Shown here piece by piece: positions 22,236 to 33,203 of a DNA stretch of 64,000 nucleotides (the stretch's first letter is position 1; each line of letters opens with the position of its first letter). Both the position numbers and the translations under genes were made by a program. The notes beneath the pieces were generated by a model. It saw only the letters and a list, made by a program, of their open reading frames with translations, was not told where the DNA came from and did no database searches. The DNA comes from Molanna angustata (taxonomy: Eukaryota; Arthropoda; Insecta; Trichoptera; Molannidae). Location: the NCBI GenBank assembly GCA_963576475.1, contig OY754987.1:11702347-11766346 (forward strand), read 5' to 3'.

Positions 22236-23172
22236 GTAGGGGAGAAGTGGTATGAAAGGGACACGTATTGAAAGGGACAATCTAAATCTCCAGTAAAATA
22301 AAAATAGTATCGAATCAACACTATTTTTATTTGATGACAACCCCAACGCATGTCCATTCGCACCTTATTTCACACTTCTGTCATTTCAAAGACGGCGATG
22401 GCGTGCGTTTGTTTTTATTCGTAGCAAAAAGTAAATTTTCGTTATCTTTAAAATAAGTGTCCTGAAAAGCTGAGCATTAGTTATTAAATTGTTTACTGTT
22501 GTTTATGATAGCTAGCTACATAGCTATATGATAATAAAAGGTCAGTATACTATTATTATAAAATAATGATTTTGTGGTTATATTTATGATTTGAGTGTAA
22601 TATTTATGAAAGGGACACCTCCGGTACTGACAGACATGTGAAGGTAAGTAAAAAATTGTAAAAAGTATTGATCCAAAAACTAGAATTCTATTTAAGTTTA
22701 TTAAACACGAATATCTGTAAATAAATCTTTATTATTGATCTTATATTTTTCTCGCAGTTTACGAGCATCCACTTGCATCTTATAAGGTGTGAGTTGATTT
22801 AAATTGGTAAGGAAAGCTAAGTGTTTTTTTATTCAATTATCCATAGAATGTGATTCCATCACTAAATACTTAAGTTTATAATACTTTAAGCTTAAAGTAA
22901 TCTGATTTTCCGAAATATTTATGTATTGTCCCTTTCATAAATTGTCGCGTCCCTTTCAATACTATCTATTTATGAAGGGGACAAAATACATGTTTTTCAA
23001 GAATACGAAAAACAACAAATGATTATTAAAAACTTTAATTTTTATTTTTGTTTTCCAATAACTAAAAATCTAAACTTTCTAATTCAGATCCAACTTCGAA
23101 AAAAAAAATCATTAATTTATTAACTAGAGCCTCTACAACGAAAATGTCCCTTTCATGCCACTTCTGCCCTAC
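22236..23172. mobile_element. 937-bp TIR element with iterated motif
   Basis: Terminal inverted repeats of 28 bp start GTAGGGGAGAAGTGGTATGA at 22236 and, in reverse complement from 23172, GTAGGGCAGAAGTGGCATGA; both continue AAGGGACA. Internally the decamer TGAAAGGGAC or its complement recurs near 22252, 22269, 22608, 22927, 22951 and 23145, with a TGAAGGGGAC variant at 22974. No transposase ORF. This is a non-autonomous DNA transposon of unknown superfamily; no target duplication is evident. Confidence 0.8.
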
Positions 23173-23730
23173 GGCACATCCCACAATGCGGGGTAACTAC
23201 ATTCAGGGTGGGTGGTTAACCTCAATGCTCAATCATGTCATCCCATACAAAAAGGTCAAGTACGTATACATTACATTCCTTAAGTTACAGTATTAAGTTT
23301 ATAATAAGGGATTCATGTTTTTTATTTATTTACTACTTATAAGTATTTTTAATTACTTTCTACGAGGATACTTTATCAAGTTTATCCTTACCACTCGGAA
23401 GGGTGTTAAATATTTTCGGTATGTTTACTTTCAGTGTCCTTTCACCATAATAGTTTTTCCATCTGGGAATTATCAATTTATTTTGCAGAACTTATTTATT
23501 TATTTATTTAATACAATACACGGCATAGGTACGCCGTTTAAATGTTTCATAGGATTAAAATTTTTTTAAATTAACAACATTATATATTAAAAAAAAAACA
23601 AAACAGATTTAACAAGAAATTTCATTTAAAAATTAAACAATACTGGTTGAATATATAAAAAAATACAGAAACAACAATAAATTGACAAAACACGATTAAA
23701 AAAAAATGTTTTACACAGAGAAATAAACAC
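23173..23730. other. Unassigned AT-rich sequence
   Basis: The first 80 bases carry repeat C (GGCACATCCCACAATGCGGGG). The remainder is A- and T-rich, possibly UTR of the LINE interrupted at 23745. Not proven. Confidence 0.4.
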
Positions 23731-23744
23731 ATGCATCAATTATA

Positions 23745-24965
23745 CTCCCACCACCACCCGCTCTGCCTATGGGGACTGTAATCGGCCCCTTCACAGAACG
23801 CTAAGTGAACGACAAAAAAAAAATGCATAGCACGAAAAGTAGCTCATGGAGCCCTCTAGATTAGCAATCTCGGCACCATAGTGCAAAAAGAAACAATCAA
23901 CGAGTGCGAACAGAAAATTCACACCCGTGGACTGTCTATGACCTCAGATCCCCCTACATGCAGACCATCAGAGAAGTGACCAAGATCTCTGGAAATAATT
24001 AATTTAACGGGAATCTTCTAAAAGTAAGGCACCATATCTATGACAGAAAACCTTAAAAGCTTTATAATTTTTCTTCGAGATCACAAAATCCGCATGACCA
24101 ATGGGACCTTGAAGAGGCCCACGGACAGCAACGAGGAGCTCCGATCTATATGAGGACACCATTGGGTGGCAACATTCCCAAAGGATATGTTCCGAAGTTT
24201 GGTCCGGGTATTGACAGAAATGACATGAAGCAGATGAGGCAATGTTAAATCGGTGAAGATAACTTTTAAAGTTTCCGTGTCCTGTGAAAAATTGGGAAGT
24301 CCAAAAGTCTGGAACAACCCAGGGAGATTTAAGACGATACCTCACGTCGGGAAAAAATAAGTAGGTAATTCTTCCCACTGAGCAGGCCGTCCAGCGAGTC
24401 TGCCAGATGTTCTGCAAATTTTCATTTACAGTCCTTTCAACAAAGCCGCGTGACACTCGACCCTCTGGAGGGAAGAGAGGAATATTTCCGATCATAGAAG
24501 AACAGCCCCGCGTAAGGTTGAAAACAGCCCCTCTACGCTGAAGTTCCAGATCAAGGGGAGTCATGCCTGTCAAAATTGGCAGTGCTTCAGTGGGACTCGT
24601 TCCATATGCTTTGGATAAAGCGATGAGAGCGAATCGTTGGCCTGAGAGCAAAATTCTACGTATATGTTGAAGCTCACAGGCGTGAGACCAACATCCTGCT
24701 GCATAGCAAGCAATGCCGAGGTAAACTGCCTTATAGAAAAGACAGGATACTTGAAACTGTAAACCCCAGTGTGCCTTGGCGATGTGTGAGATCTTTAAAA
24801 AAGCTGACTTAGCTTTGTCGACACACAATCGAGCATGGTTTTTAAAATTTGGTCCTCTTTCCAGAACAACTCCTAGGCAAGTGATTTGGTCCCGAAAACT
24901 TACATTTGTTCCAGAGAACTTAATAGACGGCTGTCTACGTAGTAAGCCTTTGAAAACCAAGCCAT
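23745..24965 (-). mobile_element. R1-clade LINE, 5'-truncated, perfect 14-bp duplication
   Basis: ATGCATCAATTATA flanks the element at 23731-23744 and 24966-24979. The insert, on the minus strand, holds the last third of an R1-type ORF2 and a 250-bp 3' UTR. R1-clade elements insert by target-primed reverse transcription and 14-bp duplications are familiar for R1. Here the target is not rDNA. The 5' end is lost within the RT. The same 3' UTR forms the insert at 12627-12827. Confidence 0.9.
24004..24960 (-). pseudogene. R1-type reverse transcriptase, C-terminal third
   Basis: This is an intact frame of 318 codons with no stop until its natural end. It is open at its upstream edge (the first codon is TTG inside the domain), so it is a 5' truncation and not a real start. 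Visible parts are the post-palm block ITCLGVVLERGPNFKNHARL, the thumb region, then GHGNFKSYLHRF and a terminal zinc knuckle with C246, C249, H258 and C263 (CHFC...H....C), the order typical of R1-clade ORF2. No YADD motif, fingers or endonuclease remain. The uninterrupted frame suggests a fairly recent insertion. Non-functional alone. Confidence 0.9.
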
Positions 24966-24979
24966 ATGCATCAATTATA

Positions 24980-26140
24980 ATATATCATGCATCTATTAAT
25001 AAACTGAAAACAGATCTGGATTTGAAAATAACCATGCATCATAATAATTGCAACACCAGCAACTGCCGCGAAATTTGCTCAACACTACGACCAACCTCAA
25101 AGATAAAATACCTCGGTATTATTATTGACCAAAACATGAAATGGAAAGCGCATTTAGGTGACTTAGTTAAACGAATAAGGAAATGTATTTATATTTTCAT
25201 AAGACTAAGAAATGTATTAAATTTAAAAAACCTAAAAAACATCTATTATGCGACGGTCCATTCCTTGCTTATTTATGGAATCGTTGGTTGGGGAGGAGCA
25301 TATGACAATATTTTAAACCAAGTTAGAGTTGTACAAAAATTAATCATAAAGGTTATACTTAAGAAAACACGCACATTCCCCACTACAACACTATTTGACA
25401 CGTTCAAAGTACCCAAAGTAGATAATATTTATAAAAAAGTGTCTATTTTGCAAATTTTCAAAGATAATGTTATACAAAAAATTGAAAAAATAAGTCTCTG
25501 CGATTCCAAAATGATTTTAAAATACCCAAATGTAATACAGGACAATTACAAAACAACTACATTTATTTGGGAATAAAATTTTTCAATTGCCTCCCAAATG
25601 AATTAAAGCAGATAAAAGAATTTAAAAAATTTAAACATAAATTAAAATTGCACTTAACTTTCTAAAATAGTAGTTTTCGATTTTGTTGTTATGATTTGTT
25701 TCAATTTCCAGTATTTTCTTTTTTTATTTTTGAATATGTGTTTTGATATATTTGAATCGTCTATAATTCTATATTACTCATTTTTCAATTATTTTCATGT
25801 TTTTCTTTTTTTTTGGTTTGAATATGTATTCTGATATGTTTTCTCATTTGAGTATTCTTCTTTTTCATTTATTTTCAACCTTTTTATGATGTTTATTAGA
25901 TTTTTTTTGTTCGTGTATGATTTGATTTAATTTACTTTTACTTTTATGTTGACTTTGCTTTGTATTGATACTTTTTATTTTGTTATAAGTGCTTCCCTCA
26001 TCAAGCACAAGATTGTAATCTTTTTGATGAGGTACTGCAGGGAAAAATATGTAAGAATATTATTACTAGTGAATTTATATATTGATTTGTATTATAAAAT
26101 ATATTAAAAATAAATAAATAAAAATAAAAAAATAAATATA
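24980..26140 (+). mobile_element. CR1/Jockey-superfamily LINE, 5'-truncated
   Basis: Coding remnants run from about 24990 to 25665 and a long AT-rich 3' UTR reaches an AAATAA-rich tail near 26105-26140. The UTR has a stem-like CTCATCAAGCACAAGATTGT...TTTTTGATGAGG. The R1-like element lies at its 5' side and may have inserted into it, because the duplicated target runs straight into this sequence. Confidence 0.8.
24990..25665 (+). pseudogene. LINE RT C-terminal region
   Basis: Translation gives KIKYLGIIIDQNMKWKAHLG, the post-palm block common to CR1/Jockey LINEs, then YATVHSLLIYGIVGWGGAYD and VQKLIIKVILKK. A frameshift near 25562 moves the end to another frame reading FFNCLPNELKQIKEFKKF, the family's terminal xFNxLPxxI...FKxKLKxHL pattern. 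No catalytic YADD is present. Non-functional fragment. Confidence 0.85.
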
Positions 26141-26660
26141 TTATTGTGTAATATTAATTGGATAATTACAAAAAAACAAAGAATAAAGAAAAGAAAGAAT
26201 ACTGCAAAGTTAGCGATTGAATTTGAATTTAAGAACTTGTCTGGAATAACATATATTTTTTACATGTAATTTATATTCCTCAGAGAAATAATGATTTAAT
26301 ATGGCTCCATAATTGTATAATTTGTTAACTGGGAATATTTCTGTTACAGTGAATATCATTTCATCATTGTCTTTATATTTAGATAAATCTTATTTGGGTA
26401 TTATTAGTTTTAATAATCTCACTTGTAATGAATGAACTTTGTCTAAGTTTTAAATGATTTACCCCATACCTCTATGCCGTATAGAATTAAGGATTCCAGC
26501 AAGTGATGTATAAATTAGTTTTAATATTGTATACGGAAAAATATTTTGTTATTGATATTTATTATGGTGGTCAACGGTCTATTTTTAGCATGATTGAGGT
26601 GTTTATTAATATTGAGCATATTATGCAATTGTAAAACTAATTGCTTTAAACAACTTGTCT
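26141..26660 (-). pseudogene. Possible decayed LINE RT tail
   Basis: The minus-strand translation near 26455-26500 gives ESLILYGIEVWG, which fits the LINE block LLxYGIxVWG. The remainder (to 26150) has many stops but keeps scattered K/N-rich stretches of similar spacing. Weak evidence. Confidence 0.45.
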
Positions 26661-27803
26661 TTTATAAAATTAAGGGTTACTGAATATGTGTATTCCGCCA
26701 TATGTTTTATGCGCCATGTTTTTTTAATTTTGCATTCTGAAAAAAGGAAAAAATCAAAAACCATAGTTATCATTTTTTTCAGGATTTCATAATTATTATT
26801 GATTGTTGATAAAAGTCATATTACCTAATGGCTAATTTTAATATACCCTTCGTGATGCGGTGATTAAAAAAACGAGAATTTTAATTTAATAACAGGGGAG
26901 ATACAAACATAAATTATTAAATTTATTAAATTTACTATACCTACACTTAAAGGATGACGCAAATAAATTGAGCATGGATTTTATTAAAACAAAAGTGATT
27001 TTATATTAAAAAATGAAGGCGAAAACACATAGAATATTGAAAAGTTGCTTAATTAAAATCATAAGATGAAAGAGTTTTTAGTATGTGAAATCATATTTGC
27101 TTACATGATGTAAAGGATATCAAAGACTTTCTTAAATTAATAATTAATTAACTAATAATAATGCTACCATGAAATGATTTTGTATTATATCTGGATGGGT
27201 GAATAATTCGCAGTTGAAAGCTTGATGTTGCGTTTGTTGCAATTATTTTTTTTATATTAAATAATTAACAATTTGCGCATTAATCTGCTATTACTTTTGA
27301 GGAAGTGTATAATGGTAATAATAATAATTGAGTGTTAATAATTGAAATGATTCATTTTTCTTAATATCATTAGTAAATCGGCCAGCGCCGTATAAAAAAC
27401 TGAAATTGAAAAAGAAATCAAGTAAACGGGACGAAAGATGTAATTAAGCGTGCTTTTGTTTAGGTTTTCAAATTTTAGATACTGTTTGCATTGTTATTTT
27501 CAAAAACTTTAGAATACTCGATGCGTTAAGATTATTTTCATAAATTTATTTATTTATTTTCTCTCAGATAGCTACAACTATAATTTATTCATTTTACATT
27601 ACATATATTGTGTAAAACTTGAGCCGAAAATGCTTTCTTCAATTTAAATTACTGATGATACAGTAATTGATTACACAGTAGAAAAAATCATAAGAAAATA
27701 CAAGATAAAAGAAAATTTTAAAAGATAGAAAAAAAACAAAGATATGCACATATACCTACAGTTAATGAGTATGTTTCAGGATGAGGAGGGGGAGGAGGGA
27801 TCT
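26661..27803. other. Unassigned AT-rich sequence
   Basis: Nothing recognised. A purine-rich GAGGAGGGGGAGGAGGG run lies at about 27783. Confidence 0.45.
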
Positions 27804-28112
27804 TTAGTGAATGAGGAGGGGATTGTTGGATTGTGTATTAAAGTTGAACATCTTCATCTGTTTTTGGTAATGTTGTAAAGTGTCATGAAAAATATCTGTA
27901 TGTTTAAAATGTGCATTATAATCTCGCTGAATTCTAAACATGGGTGAAAAGTATCTGTAATAAGTGTGGCATACTGGTATGTGAAATAAATTTTGTGAGC
28001 GGGTATGTCTATTCGGTACATATCTAAAGAAAGTCGCAAAATATTCTAAGTAAAATAAAGTAAAATATTTTTTACTAAGGTTCAGTATTTTCTTCGCGAA
28101 TAACACAAGCAT
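27804..28112 (-). pseudogene. Possible LINE C-terminal fragment
   Basis: A 102-codon minus-strand frame contains VPNRHTRSQNLFHIPVCHT and then PMFRIQRDYNAHF. The spacing VPxxxTRxxxxFxxPxxxT...RxQRxYN resembles the final region of some insect LINE RTs. No catalytic motif. It could be a chance frame. Confidence 0.35.
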
Positions 28113-28260
28113 TTTTGCTTTTAATTTAAGGACTGCGTCAAGATGTTTAAAAGCAGGTGCAATTTGATCGTCAAGAAGAATTTGTAATAGGACGACGTAT
28201 GTTATAATATATGATAGAGTAAGAAATGTTAATTTAAGAATGTTAAGATTAAATATGTGT

Positions 28261-28515
28261 AATGAAAGTTAACATAATGAGATGGATTGGCCACTTGAGA
28301 AGATTGCATGAAGAACGCCTGAAGAAAAAAGTTTACAAAGCTGACACAAATGATCCTAGAAAAGTATGATACGACCATGTAACATTCTGAAAAAGGGAAA
28401 CGTGAGAAGTTTTAAAATCAGACGAACATGCATGAATCGAACATGAAGGTTAGTCAAGATAAAAAATGTGGGCAACAAGTCTCTCTGCCAACTCCTTGAG
28501 GGGCATGGCGTGATG
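28261..28515 (+). pseudogene. SAYP-family LINE RT, C-terminal fragment
   Basis: Reads MRWIGHLRRLHEERLKKKVY then KADTNDPRK, matching the family block LRWFGHVERMxExRxTKxIYxA. Further on is RRTCMN and, in another frame, the family's terminal block collapsing into SLPTP where SAYP is expected. Several stops. The orientation agrees with the fragment at 29858. Confidence 0.75.
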
Positions 28516-29857
28516 TCCATGAACTATGCATAATTAAATAGGTAATTACAGCACAAATAATGCGTATGGTGTGGGTACTTATTCCTACTGGTGTGGCGGA
28601 TGTGTTATTAAATAGTTTATTGATTATTGTTGAATTGATATTATTGTGTATGGGGTTTTTTAATGGGTGCGTGGTTTCACCTATATTTGGAAGAGACAAA
28701 TATTAACGGAATACGAAATGACTCAAACCAGATAAAGTGAAACGAAATTCCTACCTGAAGGAATGTGGAAGGCTGAAGGATTCTGGAACATTCCTCTCAG
28801 CTCCCGATAACGTGGTGACGAAACACTTGAATATTGAATACACAACACAATCACAGATAGGTAAAATTAGCGGGATGAGAATGTTTTAGTAAACTGATAT
28901 GCGACGCGTGCACGACAATCATATTGTTTTTTGCTAAGACGAGCGATGCGAAATTATAATATGCGTTTAGAGCGATGCGGATTTGTTAATTATGCGAGGT
29001 TCAAGTTGATACTAAATAACGAATTCGTTGGCTACTTCGCGGCGATGATATTATTGTTGCGGGTGAAAACGGACAATGTATGTAGGAAGGAAAAGGGCAT
29101 ATGAACTGGATATTGGGAAGGCGGAATTTATTCCACTAACATCCAATCCAGCCACATACACACCGTCACTTTACCTCCTCATCAATACATTGGCGGAACC
29201 ACTTACCTACACTACAATAGGAGTGCGGAGTTTGAAAGAAATAACTTTGTTAGTATAGATATTTATAAAGAAAAATTCTCCCATTGCTCCAATGAAAAAA
29301 AAAATCTCCTGATTGCTCACGAGGAATGGAAGAGAAATAACCGTAAATAAATGTTTTATTTATAAAAAGAAAATAATATTGTGCTATTATTTTATTCTAA
29401 TGTTTAACTATATATATTTACTTTGTTATAAATATATGGTGTAGGCATGTTCGTATAATTTCCATTAAAGTATAATTTATAATGGAGTTAAAGGCGCGCT
29501 GCACGCGATGTATAATTAAATCACATTAATCAAACAATAACGTGGAGGTAGAATTAACATACCTCCATTATGTCGTATTCAACTTTCATGATACTCAATT
29601 AATTTTATCATATAAAAAGCTTCATATTCAACTGAAAAAAAAACAAAATATTTTAACCAAGGAAAAAATTGAAAAATTATATAAACGAATGAGATACTTG
29701 ATTGGCGGTTAGCAAACTTAGTTATATATCAAGCGATATATTCAGTTATTGGCTGATTATATACGCATTTTGTTAGAAGAAAATGCGAGAAGCGAGTGGA
29801 GAATAGACAATTTGAACAAGTGGAAGAATATTTATACTAAGAAAACATGTTTCAGCG
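28516..29857. other. Unassigned sequence
   Basis: A slightly GC-richer patch at about 28890-29240 has short open frames and no known motif. Otherwise AT-rich. Confidence 0.4.
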
Positions 29858-30070
29858 TGATTGAAGACGGGAAAAAGATATTGAAAGGAGAGTAACGGCA
29901 AGTAATAGAGTGAATGGTGCATTTAGATCTGTAATGGCTGACCCAATTATTTCGAGGCAAGCAAAGCTCGCGGTACACAATAGTATCGTCGTACTGACTC
30001 TCACTAGCATACATAAGTGGTACCGACTAAAATTATATGCTAGTGAGACATGAACATGGACATTTTTATG
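29858..30070 (+). pseudogene. SAYP-family LINE RT, mid C-terminal fragment
   Basis: Reads DIERRVTASNRVNGAFRSVM then ADPIISRQAKLAVHNSIVVL and LKLYASET. This is the family's post-palm block (EIERRVxAGNxVNGALxxxxxxxxxSxxAxLAVHxxVLxPTLxYGSEsW), with a small insertion between TLT and YASET. No palm. Repeat A follows immediately. Confidence 0.85.
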
Positions 30071-30079
30071 CCAGACGAT

Positions 30080-30395
30080 GTTGGAATATTATAGGAGAAA
30101 CAGAAACTCAAGACACCTATAGGGCTTACGATCTGTCTTCGGCAGTTTTACGTGATCACTTTATCCAATTGCGAAACTTTCACCAATTATGCCTTTTTAT
30201 TGAGTTCCCAAATTAGATTGATAAGGGAATTTCCAAATTGCCTTGATTCCCTGGTTCTCCTATAATATTCCAACTTCGTCTCTATTGAGATGTTGAAAAA
30301 TCGGCCTAAAATATCATTGACTCCCGACAGGGAAAATATATCCAATGTTCGCGTATATTTAACTATAAAACTAGCCTCAAATTTACACTAACTTT
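30080..30395. repeat. Repeat A, palindromic copy
   Basis: GTTGGAATATTATAGGAGAA at 30080 is mirrored by TTCTCCTATAATATTCCAAC at 30254, enclosing about 150 bp of repeat A sequence. The distal end carries GACTCCCGACAGGGAAAATA. A foldback arrangement of two partial copies. Confidence 0.8.
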
Positions 30396-30567
30396 CAAGG
30401 TTATTTTTTAACAGATTTTTTAATTATCTCAATAGAGACGAAGTTGGAATATTTATTGTAGGAGAACCGGGAAATCAAGGCACCTACAGGGCTTACGACC
30501 TGTCATCGGCTGGTTTACGTGATCACTTTATGCGCTTGCGCAACGTTCACCAATTATGCCTTTTTAA

Positions 30568-32046
30568 CCCATTTAAGCCTAGTGATCCGATTTTGAAACA
30601 CTAGACTCGTTGCAGATTTTTCTTTTTTACTTGTTAATATCAACAACACATAGAGTTAGAAGTATCAAGTGGGTGATAGTATTAGTGTACCTTGCTTTTG
30701 GTTAGTATTTGAACGTGCATAGACATGTAATGACGTCACAATATATTTAAAAACTTTGACGTATAATATTGGACGATTTCAGCAACGTATTTTCCAACTT
30801 AGGTAATTATTACTTTTGCTCTTTTGGTCCTATGAATACAATTTTTGCTATTACTAATCTACTTTATATACGCTACCGTGTTATAGTCACAATATACAGA
30901 AATTATTGATATTGTCGTTATTATGGGTTTATAAAGTTGGGTGTTCCGATTTTAAAACACTAGGCTTATACATATCACATTCAATGCTGCACGGTAGTGA
31001 AGAAAGTTTAGATTGATGTTTATTTATTTTTCTATTTTAGTTACAAGTTTATTATATTTAACAAAATATAACTTATATATAATATCAAATAAAATAATAA
31101 ATATAGTAAAGTACTAAATTTAAAACATTCATACGTCGAAGAGCTCTAATAATTTTTATTTATTTTAAGTTAAAACAGGCCTTCTCCAAGATGTCGAAGG
31201 GCTTATCGTTATATGAAATTGTGGAAATGCTAGAAACAGAAAATAATATTAGAACAAGGGCTATAATTATCGAACAGCCTGAAAACGCAACAGCGCCAAT
31301 TTCAGATGAAGATTCTGGAGACGAAGAGGGTGGAACGATAAATAATCTACGTTCTTTGAAAAAAATGCTAAATACAAGCATCAATACGAGGAAAGAAATG
31401 GTATTCGAGTCCTTTGTTCTTCTGTTTCGAATTAATTTTACTAAATGCTTGGCAATTACACAAAACATTTGCGGAAAAACCTTTAGATCTTTTGGAGTTT
31501 CGTCGCCGTATAGCGTCTAATTATTTGGAGACCTACGGTCATCCTCCAGAGACTGGAAGAAAGGGAAGAACATCTCAGAAGTGCAATATGGGTTCAAGAT
31601 ATGATGGTCTGAATCATAATATAGTAAACCAAAATAAGCAAACACGTTGCAGTCAATGCCATAAAAACACAACATTTAAATGTGAAAAATGTAATGTTGC
31701 CTTGCATGTCAAATGTGCAATCATATATCATCATAAGTAATTTTTGTAGTACCTAGTAATAATAATGCTAAGACAATAATATTTTATAGTAATAACATTT
31801 TAATAATAATATTTTTATAGTATCTAGTAGTAGTCACCAAATAATTATGAAAAAACAGTATATTCTTCTAATGTAATAAAAATGTAGTCCATGTGCCTAG
31901 TGATCCGATTTCGGAACACCTTATTTCTCAAAAACTAGAAACAATAAAATAAAAGTTACTTAAAAATATTTATTTTTACACCATTTCATGTAACATATAT
32001 GAATTTCGGGAAAAAATCGCAAAAAAAAACCTTAGGTCTAAATGGG
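30568..32046 (+). mobile_element. piggyBac-like element, internally deleted, TTAA duplication
   Basis: The insertion is flanked by TTAA at 30564-30567 and 32047-32050. Terminal inverted repeats are CCCATTTAAGCCTA and, from the right, CCCATTTAGACCTA (12 of 14). A motif GCCTAGTGATCCGATTT recurs at 30577 and 31895 in the same orientation, and a related one reversed at 30940-30965. Inside are only the N- and C-terminal parts of a piggyBac transposase. The paralogous repeat A at 16139 has an empty TTAA. At 1.48 kb it is a non-autonomous derivative of a larger element. Confidence 0.92.
31191..31740 (+). pseudogene. piggyBac transposase remnant, catalytic core deleted
   Basis: The frame starts at an ATG (31191) and gives an acidic N-terminus with ISDEDSGDEEGGTINNL, as in piggyBac-family transposases. 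Near 31400-31420 it passes into a different frame giving LLNAWQLHKTFAEKPLDLLE and then the C-terminal cysteine-rich zinc domain: CSQC, eight residues, CEKC, HVKC and a terminal HH. The stop is at 31738-31740. About 60 N-terminal and 105 C-terminal residues remain; the several-hundred-residue DDD catalytic core is absent and the two parts are out of frame. It cannot catalyse transposition but could be moved by a related enzyme. Confidence 0.9.
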
Positions 32047-32650
32047 TTAATGAGATCCCTATCAGTTCAATTTTGAAACTTCTATATATTGTAATACTGA
32101 AATTCTTTTCGCTTGAAAATAAGGAATTTTTACTACAGCCATCTATGAGCGAAATTATGAACAACAATATAATTATTTTTTATTTATTTTTGTTGTAACG
32201 CCATCTATTGAGAGAATTGGTTTTTTTGTAAATAATGAAAGCTACAATTCTTATATGTGAGGTGACAAATGCATTTTTCGCATAGAAGTCACCCCTGAAT
32301 TGCGCCAGACTTATAAGGTCATTTTTGTCTTATTTACCTACTTGTACCAATGTGTAAGTAATCGAATATATTTTTATTATTGCATATGCGCAAACATTGG
32401 ACTTTTTTCCCTGTCGGGAGTCAAAGATATTTTTTAACAGATTTTTTAATTATCTCAATAGAGACGAAGTTGGAATATTTATTGTAGGAGAACCGGGAAA
32501 TCAAGGCACCTACAGGGCTTACGACCTGTCATCGTCTCTATTGAGATAATTAAAAAATCTGTTAAAAAATATCTTTGACTCCCGACAGGGAAAAAAATCC
32601 AATGTTTGCGCATATGCAATAATAAAAATATATTCGATAACTTTCAAGGT

Positions 32651-33203
32651 ATTAAGGTCCCGTAGTGCCCTGCTTAGCATGATCTATCCATCGTGTTACA
32701 CTGTGTGTATATATATCGACACAGTTATTTGTTTTGAAAAATCTTTTGTTGATTTTGGTCAATTTTGGCGATTTGAACCCCATCTTTAGATTTATTAAAT
32801 AAAATGACTGATTTCAGTTTTACAAATATTATATTCCTTTTAAAAATAGATCGTTTCGGCTTTTTACTATCAACTGATGGACATAAAAAATTTCATTCGT
32901 ACCATCGCGGCACATCCCAGAATTTGAGGTAACTAGCGACAGGTGTGTGGGCTTTCAAAACGTTAAATAAAATATGCACGTCACATGTGTGTATACGCAC
33001 ACACCAATCTTGTCTCATTTAAAAAGTAAACATACAAAAGTGGTTATTATAATTATCAGTCGGCGCCGAAACGATCGTCCTTTCAAAGGCACCACAAAAT
33101 AAAGAAATAAAATAGGTACCTACCTACTGATAAGTTTTGTCATATTAATATAAAAATAGAAATATTCATTCTTATGTATAATGCTTTTTCAATAAGAGAT
33201 TTC
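32651..33203. other. Unassigned, with small repeat C scrap
   Basis: 32900-32960 matches repeat C (ACCATCGCGGCACATCCCAG). GCCGAAACGATCGTCC near 33067 is like GCCGAAACGGTCGTCC at 41105. No gene. Confidence 0.45.

Larger units (their letters stand above)
30404..32650 (+). repeat. Repeat A copy hosting a piggyBac-like insertion
   Basis: Bases 30404-30567 and 32051-32410 join into one copy matching, in reverse, 15835-16300; the junction is the TTAA site. Past 32410 a second partial unit runs to about 32531. It then folds back on itself: 32376-32466 is mirrored by 32532-32632 with about 65 bp between. Confidence 0.85.

Noticed and set aside
24776..25576. A single 266-codon plus-strand gene
   Set aside because: The first 60 or so codons are antisense to the R1-like ORF. 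Only the part from about 24990 has LINE RT similarity. The open frame crosses a target duplication by chance.
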